From a virus: a stretch of 64,000 nt of DNA. Location: positions 1 through 64,000 of the IMG/VR virus record IMGVR_UViG_3300034107_000446; one strand, given 5' to 3'. The notes beneath the pieces were generated by a model. It was not told where the DNA came from. It made no database searches and worked only from the letters and a program-made list of their open reading frames with translations. Both the position numbers and the translations under genes were made by a program. Position 1 is the first letter of the stretch, and every line of letters starts with the position of its first letter. Shown here one piece after another: positions 31,477-39,536 of the stretch.

Positions 31477-31727
31477 TAAAATCCCCCGTTAGTGTCCCAG
31501 TATTCTGCATTTTCTTTTTCAATTTGATCCCACTGTTCTTTGAGAATCGACACATCATATTCATTAGCCAAATATGGCTCTTGCCAGTAAGGTTCTCCGA
31601 CAGGTGCCATTACAGAGGTTCCACCTTCATGAACATAGAACATATCGCTGTAATCTGCATCTACATAGATGCGAATTTCCCCGCCTTCTTCATAAGAAGA
31701 CCAGCTAGCTTCATAAACAAGTTGCAT
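31476..31727 (-). CDS. Hypothetical protein
   Basis: An 83-residue acidic protein rich in Tyr and Trp (EASWSSYEEGGEIRIYVDAD, later YWDTNGGF). Family not recognised. Confidence 0.55.
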   Translation of the reverse strand: MQLVYEASWSSYEEGGEIRIYVDADYSDMFYVHEGGTSVMAPVGEPYWQEPYLANEYDVSILKEQWDQIEKENAEYWDTNGGF

Positions 31728-31728
31728 T

Positions 31729-31884
31729 TTAAACCTTCATACATAGAAGTGTAAGTTTGGCATAGCGCCGAATTTCTTCATCGGATGATTCTGAAAAGTC
31801 AAACGAATACATTCGTTCATAGACTAGACTGGCAGTTTCCATAGGAATATTCAGAAGTTCAGAGATAACACTAACCCAGTACAT
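31729..31884 (-). CDS. Small hypothetical protein
   Basis: A 51-residue ORF (MYWVSVISELLNIPMETASL, then ESSDEEIRRYAKLTLLCMKV). It has its own promoter and lies one base from the gene at 31476. Function unknown. Confidence 0.55.
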   Translation of the reverse strand: MYWVSVISELLNIPMETASLVYERMYSFDFSESSDEEIRRYAKLTLLCMKV

Positions 31885-31913
31885 TGTGTTTCCTTTTCAT
31901 GCCTTATAGAATC

Positions 31914-31942
31914 AGTATAAACTATTTGAAATCAAATGTCAA
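31914..31942 (-). promoter_or_regulatory. sigma70-type promoter
   Basis: TTGACA, 17 bases, TATACT, then GATTCTATAAGGCATG. It starts directly after the terminator of the SPFH gene. Drives the small ORF at 31729. Confidence 0.9.
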
Positions 31943-31943
31943 C

Positions 31944-31971
31944 AAAAAAGGCGAGGAATTTCTCCCTCGCC
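31944..31971 (-). terminator. Intrinsic terminator
   Basis: On the minus strand GGCGAGG, eight-base loop, CCTCGCC and TTTTTT. It ends the SPFH transcript, and a promoter for the next gene begins two bases later. Confidence 0.92.
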
Positions 31972-31995
31972 GAAATTTATTTGTAAGGATAGATC

Positions 31996-33387
31996 TTATT
32001 TTGTAGTAATGGTTGTATCCACTGCAAGATCTTTTGCGGTTTTCACCATCAGCATGTTCATGAAACTTTCAACAGTCCCAAGGGCCGAACCAGAATTTCC
32101 TGAACCATTGCCACCAGCAATAACTGTGGATGGAACATTGATCTTGGAAGCAGCATCAGCCCATACTTTTTGTGCTTCGGTCCATGCCGCAAGTTTTTGT
32201 GCAAGAGCACCATCGGCCTCAAGGATTACACGCTTTTCATATGCAGCAGCATCGGCACCAACTTGAACAGATTCAGCATCAATTCGAGCACGTTCAAGGT
32301 TAATAGCAGCAGTTTCCTTTGCTACACGAGCCTCTTCACGGACACGTTCAGCAGCAGTAATTGCAAGTTTCTTCTGGGTTTCGGCCTCGGTGGTCAACTG
32401 GATTTGTTCGGTCTTTGCTTCTGCTTGACGCTTTGCAATTTCAGTATCACCTTCTGCAATTCGGAGCAGACGCTGTTCCTCTTGTTCAAGCCGCTGTTCC
32501 TTTGCAATGACCCGACGAGATACAGCATCCTTACGCTTCTTTTGTTGTTCCTCGAATGCAGGGTCAGCCTCGATTTTTTCTAGGATTGCCTGACTAACTA
32601 GGATACCATATTGCAGATATTCCGGAACAGTACGAATTTCTTTACCATTACCATCAAGCACCTTTTCGGCAACCATGATAGTGACGGTGGTAGCACCAAC
32701 ATCTGAAGTATCAGCTGCGTTTACAGTATCAGATGCAGCAGCACCGGAAGAATCAGCATTCAGTGCATCAATTACTTTTGGAACAAGTTGGACTTTGGGT
32801 TGACCTTTCATCAGAGTATCTTTGAACTCGATTTTAAATTGATCTCGCATCTGGCCAGAGAAATACTGTTCCATAGTAAACATGTTAGCAACAGTGTCGA
32901 TTGCTGTAGTAACACTTGGACGAAGTGTCGTGGTAATCAGGCGCTCTGGTGACCGAAAGTCGCGGGCCATTTTCAAGAATTGGTCCGAATCTTGAGGAAT
33001 ACCGAAACGAGTTGTTTGGAATACATCGCCAGTCCAGTTATCACTCATACGAACATTATATGAGCCGCTAACTGAACTTCCTTCAGCGTCAGGATCAAGT
33101 GTATGTGCTACAGTAATGAAGTAAGGCCATGCAGTTGAAGTTCCCCAGGCAGAAAAATACCAACCAGTTTCACAAGTTGAACTTTCAGATCCAAAAATTG
33201 TTCGGACGTGTTGGCAATAACCAGCATCATTATAACTGATGGCACCAAAACCACCGATGAGAAGACCAAATGATGCAAGAATAGGAACAAAAATCCTTTT
33301 CAAAGTACCAAGTTCTGCCGGCACCCTGACAAGTTTAAGTACAGTAGCAAGTACCAAAAATAGTACGGCCATAAAAATAGTAAACAT
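31996..33387 (-). CDS. SPFH/band-7 membrane protein
   Basis: A 463-residue protein. Two N-terminal hydrophobic segments (about 1-18 and 30-52) anchor it; the segment SDQFLKMARDFRSPERLITT and VTTAIDTVANMFTMEQYFSG belong to the SPFH fold; residues about 280-410 are a long alanine/glutamate-rich coiled coil (KRQAEAKTEQIQLTTEAETQ). The tail is glycine/serine-rich. Such proteins oligomerise in membranes and may protect host proteases or shape the membrane. It is followed by a strong terminator and has a CTTAGTGTG-type leader without a clear promoter. Confidence 0.8.
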   Translation of the reverse strand: MFTIFMAVLFLVLATVLKLVRVPAELGTLKRIFVPILASFGLLIGGFGAISYNDAGYCQHVRTIFGSESSTCETGWYFSAWGTSTAWPYFITVAHTLDPDAEGSSVSGSYNVRMSDNWTGDVFQTTRFGIPQDSDQFLKMARDFRSPERLITTTLRPSVTTAIDTVANMFTMEQYFSGQMRDQFKIEFKDTLMKGQPKVQLVPKVIDALNADSSGAAASDTVNAADTSDVGATTVTIMVAEKVLDGNGKEIRTVPEYLQYGILVSQAILEKIEADPAFEEQQKKRKDAVSRRVIAKEQRLEQEEQRLLRIAEGDTEIAKRQAEAKTEQIQLTTEAETQKKLAITAAERVREEARVAKETAAINLERARIDAESVQVGADAAAYEKRVILEADGALAQKLAAWTEAQKVWADAASKINVPSTVIAGGNGSGNSGSALGTVESFMNMLMVKTAKDLAVDTTITTK

Positions 33388-33401
33388 TGTATAGTTTCTC
33401 C

Positions 33402-33503
33402 TTAGTGTGTTTTATTTAGTTGTGTTTGTTGATCTTTGTATTCGGTGTAAACCCATACAAAGAATGGAATATATGCTAGAAAAAGTGCAATCGCTAAGTT
33501 CAT
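33402..33503 (-). CDS. Tiny membrane protein
   Basis: A 33-residue ORF with one hydrophobic helix (IALFLAYIPFFVWVY) and a polar tail. It overlaps the small gene upstream by four bases. Whether it is translated is uncertain. Confidence 0.45.
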   Translation of the reverse strand: MNLAIALFLAYIPFFVWVYTEYKDQQTQLNKTH

Positions 33504-33655
33504 TTATCTTGTTCCCTATTATCAACTACCTTTTCGACAATATTTCCATCTTCGTCCTTATCTTTGACATATGTATAAGTATTTTTACTTTTAACAGGCC
33601 AGAAGATACCGATAACAAGAACGATAAAACATGTAATAAGAATTAGCGTAATCAT
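33500..33655 (-). CDS. Small membrane protein
   Basis: A 51-residue ORF with an N-terminal helix (ITLILITCFIVLVIGIFWP) and a charged tail. It overlaps both neighbours by four bases. Function unknown. Confidence 0.55.
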   Translation of the reverse strand: MITLILITCFIVLVIGIFWPVKSKNTYTYVKDKDEDGNIVEKVVDNREQDK

Positions 33656-33882
33656 GATAGAATCTCAGCTGGTTCAAATTCTGTTCGGACTGTTTCAGGA
33701 GTCCCGTAATAGACACTCCATTTCATACGAAACTTCTTTCCAGTTTTGTGTAAAAAATCACGGGTGAATACTCCATAATCCTCTTGACTGTCAATACATT
33801 CTTCATCTGAGATTGCAGTAAAAAGTGGATGAAGTTCATCAATGATGCAGTGTAGGTGTTGCTCGATAATTGATATTGTCAT
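33652..33882 (-). CDS. Hypothetical protein
   Basis: A 76-residue protein starting at the ATG that overlaps the upstream stop (TAATG): TISIIEQHLHCIIDELHPLF, later TRDFLHKTGKKFRMKWSVYY. Family unknown. An upstream in-frame extension to 33966 was not used because it would bury the small membrane gene. Confidence 0.5.
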   Translation of the reverse strand: MTISIIEQHLHCIIDELHPLFTAISDEECIDSQEDYGVFTRDFLHKTGKKFRMKWSVYYGTPETVRTEFEPAEILS

Positions 33883-34052
33883 TAGGTTTTTCCAATAAGT
33901 CCTCTGATAAATGCCCAAATGAAGAAGATAGGAGTTAGAAAAATCAGTAACAATAACCCTATCCAAAAATGTTCTACAAGTACAAGTGCAGAACCATATA
34001 CTGTTACTAGAATGAAAGCAAAAACAATAATTGCAAAAACCAGTTCAACCAT
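33882..34052 (-). CDS. Small two-helix membrane protein
   Basis: A 56-residue ORF with two hydrophobic helices (LVFAIIVFAFILVTVYGSAL and IGLLLLIFLTPIFFIWAFI). Start and stop overlap both neighbours in TAATG. Could be a holin-like or antiholin-like protein, but nothing proves it. Confidence 0.55.
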   Translation of the reverse strand: MVELVFAIIVFAFILVTVYGSALVLVEHFWIGLLLLIFLTPIFFIWAFIRGLIGKT

Positions 34053-34390
34053 TATGGTCTCACAATAATATTGTTGTCTCTATAGCGAGAAACTAGAATT
34101 ACTTCATAACCTTTGAGTTCTGGGTGTTTCCGAAGATGCCGCAGGAATGCCCGATATGATTTGCAATCAGAATGAGTAGATGCACCCGCGGGTGTCATCG
34201 TATTAGCAGTTACCCACTTCTTTGTCTGAAAGCACCACCAAAGTGAAGGTTGATCATCATTCCGAAATACGGTGATTCCCATGAACCATCGACGGAGAAT
34301 ACGTTGACCTTTTGGTGCTTCGAAAGTGATGTTCATTTGATTCTTTAATGATATTAAGTAAGAAGATTTTGCGAGTTTGCTGTTGGTCAT
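34052..34390 (-). CDS. Conserved phage hypothetical protein
   Basis: A 112-residue basic protein (APKGQRILRRWFMGITVFRN, then HSDCKSYRAFLRHLRKHPEL). Rich in Arg and Trp, consistent with nucleic-acid contact. Function unknown. Confidence 0.6.
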   Translation of the reverse strand: MTNSKLAKSSYLISLKNQMNITFEAPKGQRILRRWFMGITVFRNDDQPSLWWCFQTKKWVTANTMTPAGASTHSDCKSYRAFLRHLRKHPELKGYEVILVSRYRDNNIIVRP

Positions 34391-34647
34391 TACACTTCCA
34401 CATCTTGATATTGAACTTCCAAGATTTCATAGTCATGCTTTGGGTTTTTAGGAATCCAACGACCTGTTACATAACGATGTTTATTACCATGGTTTGGTAA
34501 ATCCAAGTATGCTTCTTTCGATGTCGGCCACGATTCCAATACAGACCTGTCACCTCGTATGGACATACCATATTGATCTACTTGTTGAATGACGACTTGC
34601 CACTCACATCGCATTGTTTTGATACGGAAATTCTTCGTTTGGTTCAT
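34390..34647 (-). CDS. Conserved phage hypothetical protein
   Basis: An 85-residue basic protein (MNQTKNFRIKTMRCEWQVVI, later NHGNKHRYVTGRWIPKNPKH). It has its own promoter; the ATG at 34647 follows GAGGTAC. Function unknown. Confidence 0.55.
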   Translation of the reverse strand: MNQTKNFRIKTMRCEWQVVIQQVDQYGMSIRGDRSVLESWPTSKEAYLDLPNHGNKHRYVTGRWIPKNPKHDYEILEVQYQDVEV

Positions 34648-34665
34648 TTTGTACCTCATATAGAC

Positions 34666-34694
34666 AATATATACTGATTCTCTACTGTTGTAAA
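34666..34694 (-). promoter_or_regulatory. sigma70-type promoter
   Basis: TTTACA, 17 bases, TATATT. The spacer ends AGAATCAGTA. Drives the gene at 34390. Confidence 0.75.
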
Positions 34695-34702
34695 CAAAAA
34701 TA

Positions 34703-34912
34703 TTATGCCAACACGATTTTAATTTCTTTCAACTCAAAGTCAGGAAGATCATCTTTTGCATATGAAGGTTGATTTGTCATTGTACGAGTTGCTGCACCTT
34801 TCGATGTGTAGACACGAGCTTTCTGAAGCTCATCGGTCAATGTGTGACCCCATGCATCTGTTTTCTGCAGATATTTCAGAGTAAGTTTATCTCGGAGAAC
34901 ATATGAGGTCAT
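34703..34912 (-). CDS. Small conserved phage protein
   Basis: A 69-residue basic protein (TSYVLRDKLTLKYLQKTDAW, then RVYTSKGAATRTMTNQPSYA). The ATG at 34912 has AAGGTG eight bases upstream and lies downstream of its promoter; an in-frame ATG seven codons earlier is possible. Function unknown. Confidence 0.55.
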   Translation of the reverse strand: MTSYVLRDKLTLKYLQKTDAWGHTLTDELQKARVYTSKGAATRTMTNQPSYAKDDLPDFELKEIKIVLA

Positions 34913-34942
34913 GGTCGTTTCACCTTTTGTTTTCATAATAGC

Positions 34943-34971
34943 AATATATACTGATTCTATTTCATTGTAAA
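34943..34971 (-). promoter_or_regulatory. sigma70-type promoter
   Basis: TTTACA, 17 bases, TATATT with TAGAATCAGTA before the -10. Drives the gene at 34703. Confidence 0.75.
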
Positions 34972-34982
34972 CCAAATTATTT

Positions 34983-35104
34983 TACTTAAGTACGATATTT
35001 TTAGTTGACATTATCTTAACACATGGTATAATTGGATTATCATCCATAAAGATATATGAATCAGTTAATTGAATTTAAACTGAAAGAATCAAGAAAAGTA
35101 TATA
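34983..35104. other. Low-coding gap with plus-strand promoter
   Basis: The gap between two minus-strand genes. The plus strand carries a promoter and an ATG at 35056. The minus strand has only a 21-codon frame (MDDNPIIPCVKIMSTKNIVL, 34983-35048). Neither product is convincing. Confidence 0.35.
35005..35032 (+). promoter_or_regulatory. Plus-strand sigma70-type promoter
   Basis: TTGACA, 16 bases, TATAAT, an almost perfect consensus and the only such site I found on the plus strand. It would transcribe toward 35056 and antisense to the gene at 35105-35290. Confidence 0.65.
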
Positions 35105-35290
35105 TTAGTCGTCCCAGGCAGCATTGCTCCATCCTTCATCCCAAGCAAGGTAAAAATCCCACTCGTCATTGTTGTTATACTGGTTATCCTCCGATCCCAT
35201 ACCGTTTTGATATGCACGATAGCATTCTTCACGTGCATCCGATACAGTATGATCCGAAGAATGAACCCAGTTGTAGTATTCTTCGTCCAT
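35105..35290 (-). CDS. Small acidic protein
   Basis: A 61-residue acidic protein rich in Trp and Tyr (NWVHSSDHTVSDAREECYRA, then GMGSEDNQYNNNDEWDFYLA). Shares TAATG with the small membrane gene upstream. Function unknown. Confidence 0.6.
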   Translation of the reverse strand: MDEEYYNWVHSSDHTVSDAREECYRAYQNGMGSEDNQYNNNDEWDFYLAWDEGWSNAAWDD

Positions 35291-35424
35291 TAACTTGCTC
35301 CCAAAATTAACATCATCACGCCGAAAACAGTAAACAAGATTGCAAATGCAGTACCTACTTTATCGGTAGATATAACAAATAGCAATGGTGTGATCACAAG
35401 CATAATTAGACCTGCGGCAGCCAT
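35290..35424 (-). CDS. Small two-helix membrane protein
   Basis: A 44-residue ORF, almost entirely hydrophobic (GLIMLVITPLLFVIS and AFAILFTVFGVMMLILGAS). Start follows the upstream stop closely and its stop overlaps the next start. Function unknown. Confidence 0.55.
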   Translation of the reverse strand: MAAAGLIMLVITPLLFVISTDKVGTAFAILFTVFGVMMLILGAS

Positions 35425-35425
35425 T

Positions 35426-35695
35426 TCACTTCACTCCGTCACGAAGATAAGCGGATTCCAGAAGAAGAATGACGCCAAGAGCTTCAAGCGGATTAAGCTT
35501 TTCGCCGAGAGCACTTGCAGTCACAGCCCGTTTTTCAAAGAAGTCGATTGCTTCGCGAACCGGCTTGCCTTCCATGTATCCAATATTTGAGTGGATACCC
35601 ATCTTAACAATGTCGTAGTCAGCACGGTTCACCCATTCAGGGTTGTGAGGAGTAAGGTTTTCGCGCATTTGTTGAAGCAATTCTAGAAAGTTCAT
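35426..35695 (-). CDS. Conserved phage hypothetical protein
   Basis: An 89-residue protein (MNFLELLQQMRENLTPHNPE, later AIDFFEKRAVTASALGEKLN). It has its own promoter and an AAAGGAACC site. Function unknown. Confidence 0.65.
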   Translation of the reverse strand: MNFLELLQQMRENLTPHNPEWVNRADYDIVKMGIHSNIGYMEGKPVREAIDFFEKRAVTASALGEKLNPLEALGVILLLESAYLRDGVK

Positions 35696-35723
35696 GGTCG
35701 GTTCCTTTATACCTTATAGAATC

Positions 35724-35752
35724 AGTATAAACTATTTGAAAGCAAATGTCAA
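35724..35752 (-). promoter_or_regulatory. sigma70-type promoter
   Basis: TTGACA, 17 bases, TATACT, then GATTCTATAAGGTATA. The -35 contains the stop of the gene at 35749. Confidence 0.9.
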
Positions 35753-36018
35753 ACGTTATCAATACGCCTGTTGTGCATCTTTAAAAACTTTTTTGCATTC
35801 TTAAAAGTTTCACGATCTATAACATCAAAGTCAGGTGTCCATGGATGATTCGAAGAATAAGGATGATCAGAAAATCTGAACAAGTATGTTTTATTTCGTA
35901 CATCCAGTTCAATATACCTTGAAGTTTGCGACCCACGCACACGATATTTGCACATCCTTTTGGTGCAAAGATTCTTGAAGAAACCGTAAAACTTATTCTT
36001 TTCAGTAAAGTTTTCCAT
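35749..36018 (-). CDS. Hypothetical protein
   Basis: An 89-residue basic, aromatic protein (KNKFYGFFKNLCTKRMCKYR, then YSSNHPWTPDFDVIDRETFK). Own promoter. Function unknown. Confidence 0.6.
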   Translation of the reverse strand: MENFTEKNKFYGFFKNLCTKRMCKYRVRGSQTSRYIELDVRNKTYLFRFSDHPYSSNHPWTPDFDVIDRETFKNAKKFLKMHNRRIDNV

Positions 36019-36042
36019 GCTGACCTCTTTGATTATAGAATC

Positions 36043-36071
36043 AGTATAAACTATTTGAAAGCAAATGTCAA
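36043..36071 (-). promoter_or_regulatory. sigma70-type promoter
   Basis: TTGACA, 17 bases, TATACT, then GATTCTATAATCAAAG. The -35 contains the stop of the gene at 36068. Confidence 0.9.
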
Positions 36072-36319
36072 CGGATAATTAGTTCTTTCTTTGCAAAAAC
36101 CATTTCTGGATCCAACCCAACAAGATCAATACCACAAAGATCGAACTTCTTGTAACTCAAGCATTCTTTATAATCTAGAATTTCACCAAGAAGTTCCTTG
36201 ATCTTTGCGATGTATTTCTCTGGTGCTGTGCTGTTTATTCTTGAAACATTTTCATAGAGACCAATTTCATCATATCTAATACCACTTTTTAATTTTGGAA
36301 ATGTCGGTAATTTTTCCAT
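36068..36319 (-). CDS. Hypothetical protein
   Basis: An 83-residue protein (YDEIGLYENVSRINSTAPEK, then EILDYKECLSYKKFDLCGID). The ATG overlaps the stop of the DNA ligase gene. Function unknown. Confidence 0.55.
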   Translation of the reverse strand: MEKLPTFPKLKSGIRYDEIGLYENVSRINSTAPEKYIAKIKELLGEILDYKECLSYKKFDLCGIDLVGLDPEMVFAKKELIIR

Positions 36320-37665
36320 TATTTTAAACCTTTTGCCATGTCTTTAGTTTCAAGTGCCCGTTCCAGTGTATCGGTTTCGGTTTTATCATCACGGACCTCA
36401 ATGAACCGAGGATGTGAAAGTGCATAGTGCTCATTTGCACGACCACGAGTCAAGTCATTGCACCGAACAGTGACAATTTTACCGATCATTTCTGCTCGAC
36501 GAGAATTGAAGTCCTGAAGTAGATCATCAGTAAAACCAGATGTCCGACCTTTAATCTTACCATCATCAGTTTCAAAGAGTATTGCACCAAACGTTTCTGC
36601 ACGTGCAGTTCCAGGTGTTCCTTCTTGGAACCCAGTAATCCGAACCTCAAGATCAATTTCGAGCTTCAGCTTCAACTGATGTTTACTAGTCCCATTCTTG
36701 AAAATACCATCTTTATCCTTCAAAACACCACCTTCAAGATCTTGATCCATCCACATTGAAGTCACTTCAAGTGCTTCATCAATGGTTTTGACCTCGTGAT
36801 ACGCAATCACGTGAATATTAGACGAATTCATTTCCGAAACAAGATTTTCAAGTTGTCGCAGTCGGTCTTTGTATTTGGTCTTGTTTGGCACTTTATTATG
36901 TGCATTTGCATATTCTTCTGGTGTAATATAATCCCAAACATGAAAATCAATAATATCGTGTGGCGGTGTATCAGAATTGATCAAGCCGTTTGATTCTGCA
37001 CGATTTGGTGACCCACGGACAAGCAACTCACCCACGTAGTAACCGTCTGGCGATTGAGCCAGGTACGATTCTAGCACAGGATATGTATATGATTCGCCAG
37101 ATCGAGAAACAAATTCAACTTTGCCACCGGAGACAGATGCCTCACGATAAGTACCATCAGCTTTCAACTGAATATATGCAGGGAACTTGATGTCTTTTGC
37201 GGTTTTTGGACCAAAAATGCCGCAGCGCATATAGACGGGTTTCATAATCAGATCAGGGAACACTTTATTGATCTGAGTCCGACCCATGTTTGTACGAAGG
37301 TCTCGGTTTAAAATTCGTGTCGCAACAATTGTATCTTCCGGAGAAAGTCCGATCAGACATTCATGCATCTTGGCAATAGCTTCATTGCCAGTAACATTAC
37401 GAGTCGAAAGTTTATTTGCCATGAACTCGAGGACTTCATCAAGTGTGTGAGTTACAGTTTTTGTTTCCGCAAAAACTTCATCATGCATATCACCAGATAG
37501 CCAATGTTTAATAGAAAGACCATATGTAAACTTGACTCGATCATGTGTCATTTGGAGAACACGTTGTAATTGTGTATGATCGGTATACTTTTTGAGAACG
37601 GCTAGCTTGTAATTACTACCATTCTCGATGTTTAATTCATTGATAATTTCAAATACTGATTTCAT
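36319..37665 (-). CDS. ATP-dependent DNA ligase, T4 gp30-like
   Basis: A 448-residue ligase. Motif I is AYIQLKADGTY with adenylated Lys 168; later EFVSRSGESYTYP (motif III), YYVGELLVRG, LEGGVLKDKDG (motif IV) and KHQLKLKLEIDLEVRITGF (motifs V and VI region). An OB-fold domain ends the protein. It seals Okazaki fragments and repair nicks. Length and order match T4 gene 30 and relatives. The ATG at 37665 overlaps the upstream stop (ATGA), which decides the start. Confidence 0.9.
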   Translation of the reverse strand: MKSVFEIINELNIENGSNYKLAVLKKYTDHTQLQRVLQMTHDRVKFTYGLSIKHWLSGDMHDEVFAETKTVTHTLDEVLEFMANKLSTRNVTGNEAIAKMHECLIGLSPEDTIVATRILNRDLRTNMGRTQINKVFPDLIMKPVYMRCGIFGPKTAKDIKFPAYIQLKADGTYREASVSGGKVEFVSRSGESYTYPVLESYLAQSPDGYYVGELLVRGSPNRAESNGLINSDTPPHDIIDFHVWDYITPEEYANAHNKVPNKTKYKDRLRQLENLVSEMNSSNIHVIAYHEVKTIDEALEVTSMWMDQDLEGGVLKDKDGIFKNGTSKHQLKLKLEIDLEVRITGFQEGTPGTARAETFGAILFETDDGKIKGRTSGFTDDLLQDFNSRRAEMIGKIVTVRCNDLTRGRANEHYALSHPRFIEVRDDKTETDTLERALETKDMAKGLK

Positions 37666-37865
37666 TCTTTTTCCTTCCATTCAATCATAATATATGCTTC
37701 GTCACCTTGGTCGTAGGCACCATATTCATGCCGGAATGCAACTTGAACAAGTTCGCAACCTTCAGGAATCCATTTATTGAAGAAACTCATATCAGAAAAA
37801 GCATCACAGTCCAACTCGTGCATTTGAACATTTACATAACCTTCAAAAGGCTTTTTCTTTTTCAT
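37662..37865 (-). CDS. Small hypothetical protein
   Basis: A 67-residue protein (MKKKKPFEGYVNVQMHELDC, then SFFNKWIPEGCELVQVAFRH). It looks like a small beta domain. Couples to the ligase and to the small ORF upstream by ATGA overlaps. Confidence 0.6.
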   Translation of the reverse strand: MKKKKPFEGYVNVQMHELDCDAFSDMSFFNKWIPEGCELVQVAFRHEYGAYDQGDEAYIMIEWKEKE

Positions 37866-38014
37866 TCCACGTTCCCCACAAGTTTATAGCCACGATCTTC
37901 TTCCCAGATGAGCATTTGTGCGTCAATCCAGATTTCTGCCGATATAGCAGACGCAAAAGGTACCGAGTCGATAATCTCCTCGGTACGCATGTCTTTTACG
38001 AGAACAGTCATCAT
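37862..38014 (-). CDS. Small hypothetical protein
   Basis: A 50-residue acidic ORF (TVLVKDMRTEEIIDSVPFAS, then AEIWIDAQMLIWEEDRGYKL). Two tandem ATGs begin it behind AAAGGAACC. Own promoter. Function unknown. Confidence 0.6.
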   Translation of the reverse strand: MMTVLVKDMRTEEIIDSVPFASAISAEIWIDAQMLIWEEDRGYKLVGNVE

Positions 38015-38044
38015 AGCAGGTTCCTTTATTCACCTTATAGAATC

Positions 38045-38073
38045 AGTATATACTATTTGTAAGCAAATGTCAA
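38045..38073 (-). promoter_or_regulatory. sigma70-type promoter
   Basis: TTGACA, 17 bases, TATACT, then GATTCTATAAGGTGAA. Drives the operon 37862-36319 including the ligase. Confidence 0.9.
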
Positions 38074-38119
38074 CTCAGAAGTTGTGTTCTTCCTTATATT
38101 TTTGAAGCCATTTCAGTCT

Positions 38120-38353
38120 TCATTCTTCATCACCATCATCAGTGTCGTCATCAATATCATCATCAGTTTCATCATAGATCGTATCTACTTCGTGACCAAG
38201 AAGTTCTTCCAGAACATACCGATAAGCATCTTCTGTATTCATAAATAGGCGATCTTCGACTTCCTTGCCGTCAATATAAAGGATAGTTCCATACTCGGAG
38301 CAGCAACCAGGTTCACCACAAGTCCAGTAATAATCTTTTGTTACAATTTTCAT
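38120..38353 (-). CDS. Hypothetical protein with acidic tail
   Basis: A 77-residue protein with TCGEPGCCSEYGTILYIDG near the start (a likely zinc site) and an Asp/Glu-only tail. After its TGA the same frame stays open for 14 more coding-like codons to 38075. Function unknown. Confidence 0.6.
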   Translation of the reverse strand: MKIVTKDYYWTCGEPGCCSEYGTILYIDGKEVEDRLFMNTEDAYRYVLEELLGHEVDTIYDETDDDIDDDTDDGDEE

Positions 38354-38709
38354 TAGAATGCTACCTCATCTTCATATGTTTCTTTGACTCGTTTCTTTTT
38401 CTTGGCAAGAATATAGTTTGTCTCTTCACCTGATTTATATCGTTCTCTGGCATCTTCAATTACAGAATTATAACCAAAACCAACTGGATCACCGGCCCAA
38501 GTCAATTTTGTTTTACTTTCTGTCACTGGTTTCCAACCATTGGTTTTCTCTCCGCGGCCGTTATATGCTTGAAGAATACTTGAATTTTCATCAAAGTGTA
38601 GATACCAAGCACCATTCTCTACCCAACCAGTCCAGATACCATTCTTGTATGTGACATCAGAACAGTATAACCAATGGTTTTCATCAAATAGAAATACTTT
38701 ACTAGCCAC
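38353..38709 (-). CDS. Hypothetical protein, GTG start
   Basis: A 118-residue protein (VASKVFLFDENHWLYCSDVT, later NSSILQAYNGRGEKTNGWKP). The GTG at 38709 has AGGTG six bases upstream; another GTG lies three codons earlier. Tail is lysine-rich (KKKKRVKETYEDEVAF). Function unknown. Confidence 0.55.
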   Translation of the reverse strand: MASKVFLFDENHWLYCSDVTYKNGIWTGWVENGAWYLHFDENSSILQAYNGRGEKTNGWKPVTESKTKLTWAGDPVGFGYNSVIEDARERYKSGEETNYILAKKKKRVKETYEDEVAF

Positions 38710-38950
38710 GATAATCACCTACACCGAGATCACTTTTTAGACCCTGTCCTCCTGGCATAAATCCCACAGAGGACCTGGTATTAGATTTTACTTTCAGACT
38801 AACATCAATCGTAATTTCATTCCCAAGTTGATAGATTTTATCACCATTCTCTGGTTTATATTCACCACTTTTGTAGACCTCAAGCGGATCATCAATTAAT
38901 CCTATAGCGCTTTCACCAGTTTCAAACTTTTTTATGAATACATATTTCAT
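38702..38950 (-). CDS. Small conserved phage protein
   Basis: An 82-residue protein (KYVFIKKFETGESAIGLIDD, then NTRSSVGFMPGGQGLKSDLG). The ATG at 38950 overlaps the upstream stop. Function unknown. Confidence 0.6.
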   Translation of the reverse strand: MKYVFIKKFETGESAIGLIDDPLEVYKSGEYKPENGDKIYQLGNEITIDVSLKVKSNTRSSVGFMPGGQGLKSDLGVGDYRG

Positions 38951-39303
38951 AACCAATCTCTCCCAATCTTTTTCTCTGGAACATTTGCAACAGCAATAGA
39001 AATTTCTTCGATATAGAATTCGGATTTTAATCCATTTTCTTCATCATCATCGTGATACCATTCAGACCAATAATCATAAACAAGACGAAATGATTTACCA
39101 TCTTCAAATACAAAATCATGTGTTTCATTACCACCGCAGTCGTAGTCCCAATGTCTGATGTGAGCATAAAAGTAATTTATAATTGAATTTTGATATACAT
39201 CACCGTGATCATCATAATTTTTGTCTGTATATTCAATCCAAGCTTTAGGTATATTACCAATACCAGCTCTATAGACAGTGTTTTTGGTGGTTGTAAATTT
39301 CAT
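38947..39303 (-). CDS. Hypothetical protein
   Basis: A 118-residue acidic, aromatic protein (AHIRHWDYDCGGNETHDFVF, then YDYWSEWYHDDDEENGLKSE). Family unknown. Confidence 0.55.
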   Translation of the reverse strand: MKFTTTKNTVYRAGIGNIPKAWIEYTDKNYDDHGDVYQNSIINYFYAHIRHWDYDCGGNETHDFVFEDGKSFRLVYDYWSEWYHDDDEENGLKSEFYIEEISIAVANVPEKKIGRDWL

Positions 39304-39536
39304 TCTTTGTATAACTCATCTGGTTTTAAAAAGTCGACTTGGCACGTTGTCGTGAATTTATTATCGGGAAATGCAGATTGCTTCAACTCTATTAGAGTAT
39401 CTTGATCCGAATATGACGCATTTATATCACTCGCAATAAGTTGAGTTAGATCAAGACATTCTCCGAGTGTCTGGCCTTCGTATCCCATTGAAAATACTAC
39501 GGTACCTGCATACCATAATGTAGCCCAATAAGTCAT
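39300..39536 (-). CDS. Hypothetical protein
   Basis: A 78-residue protein (TYWATLWYAGTVVFSMGYEG, then LDLTQLIASDINASYSDQDT). The ATG at 39536 overlaps the upstream stop. Function unknown. Confidence 0.55.
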   Translation of the reverse strand: MTYWATLWYAGTVVFSMGYEGQTLGECLDLTQLIASDINASYSDQDTLIELKQSAFPDNKFTTTCQVDFLKPDELYKE

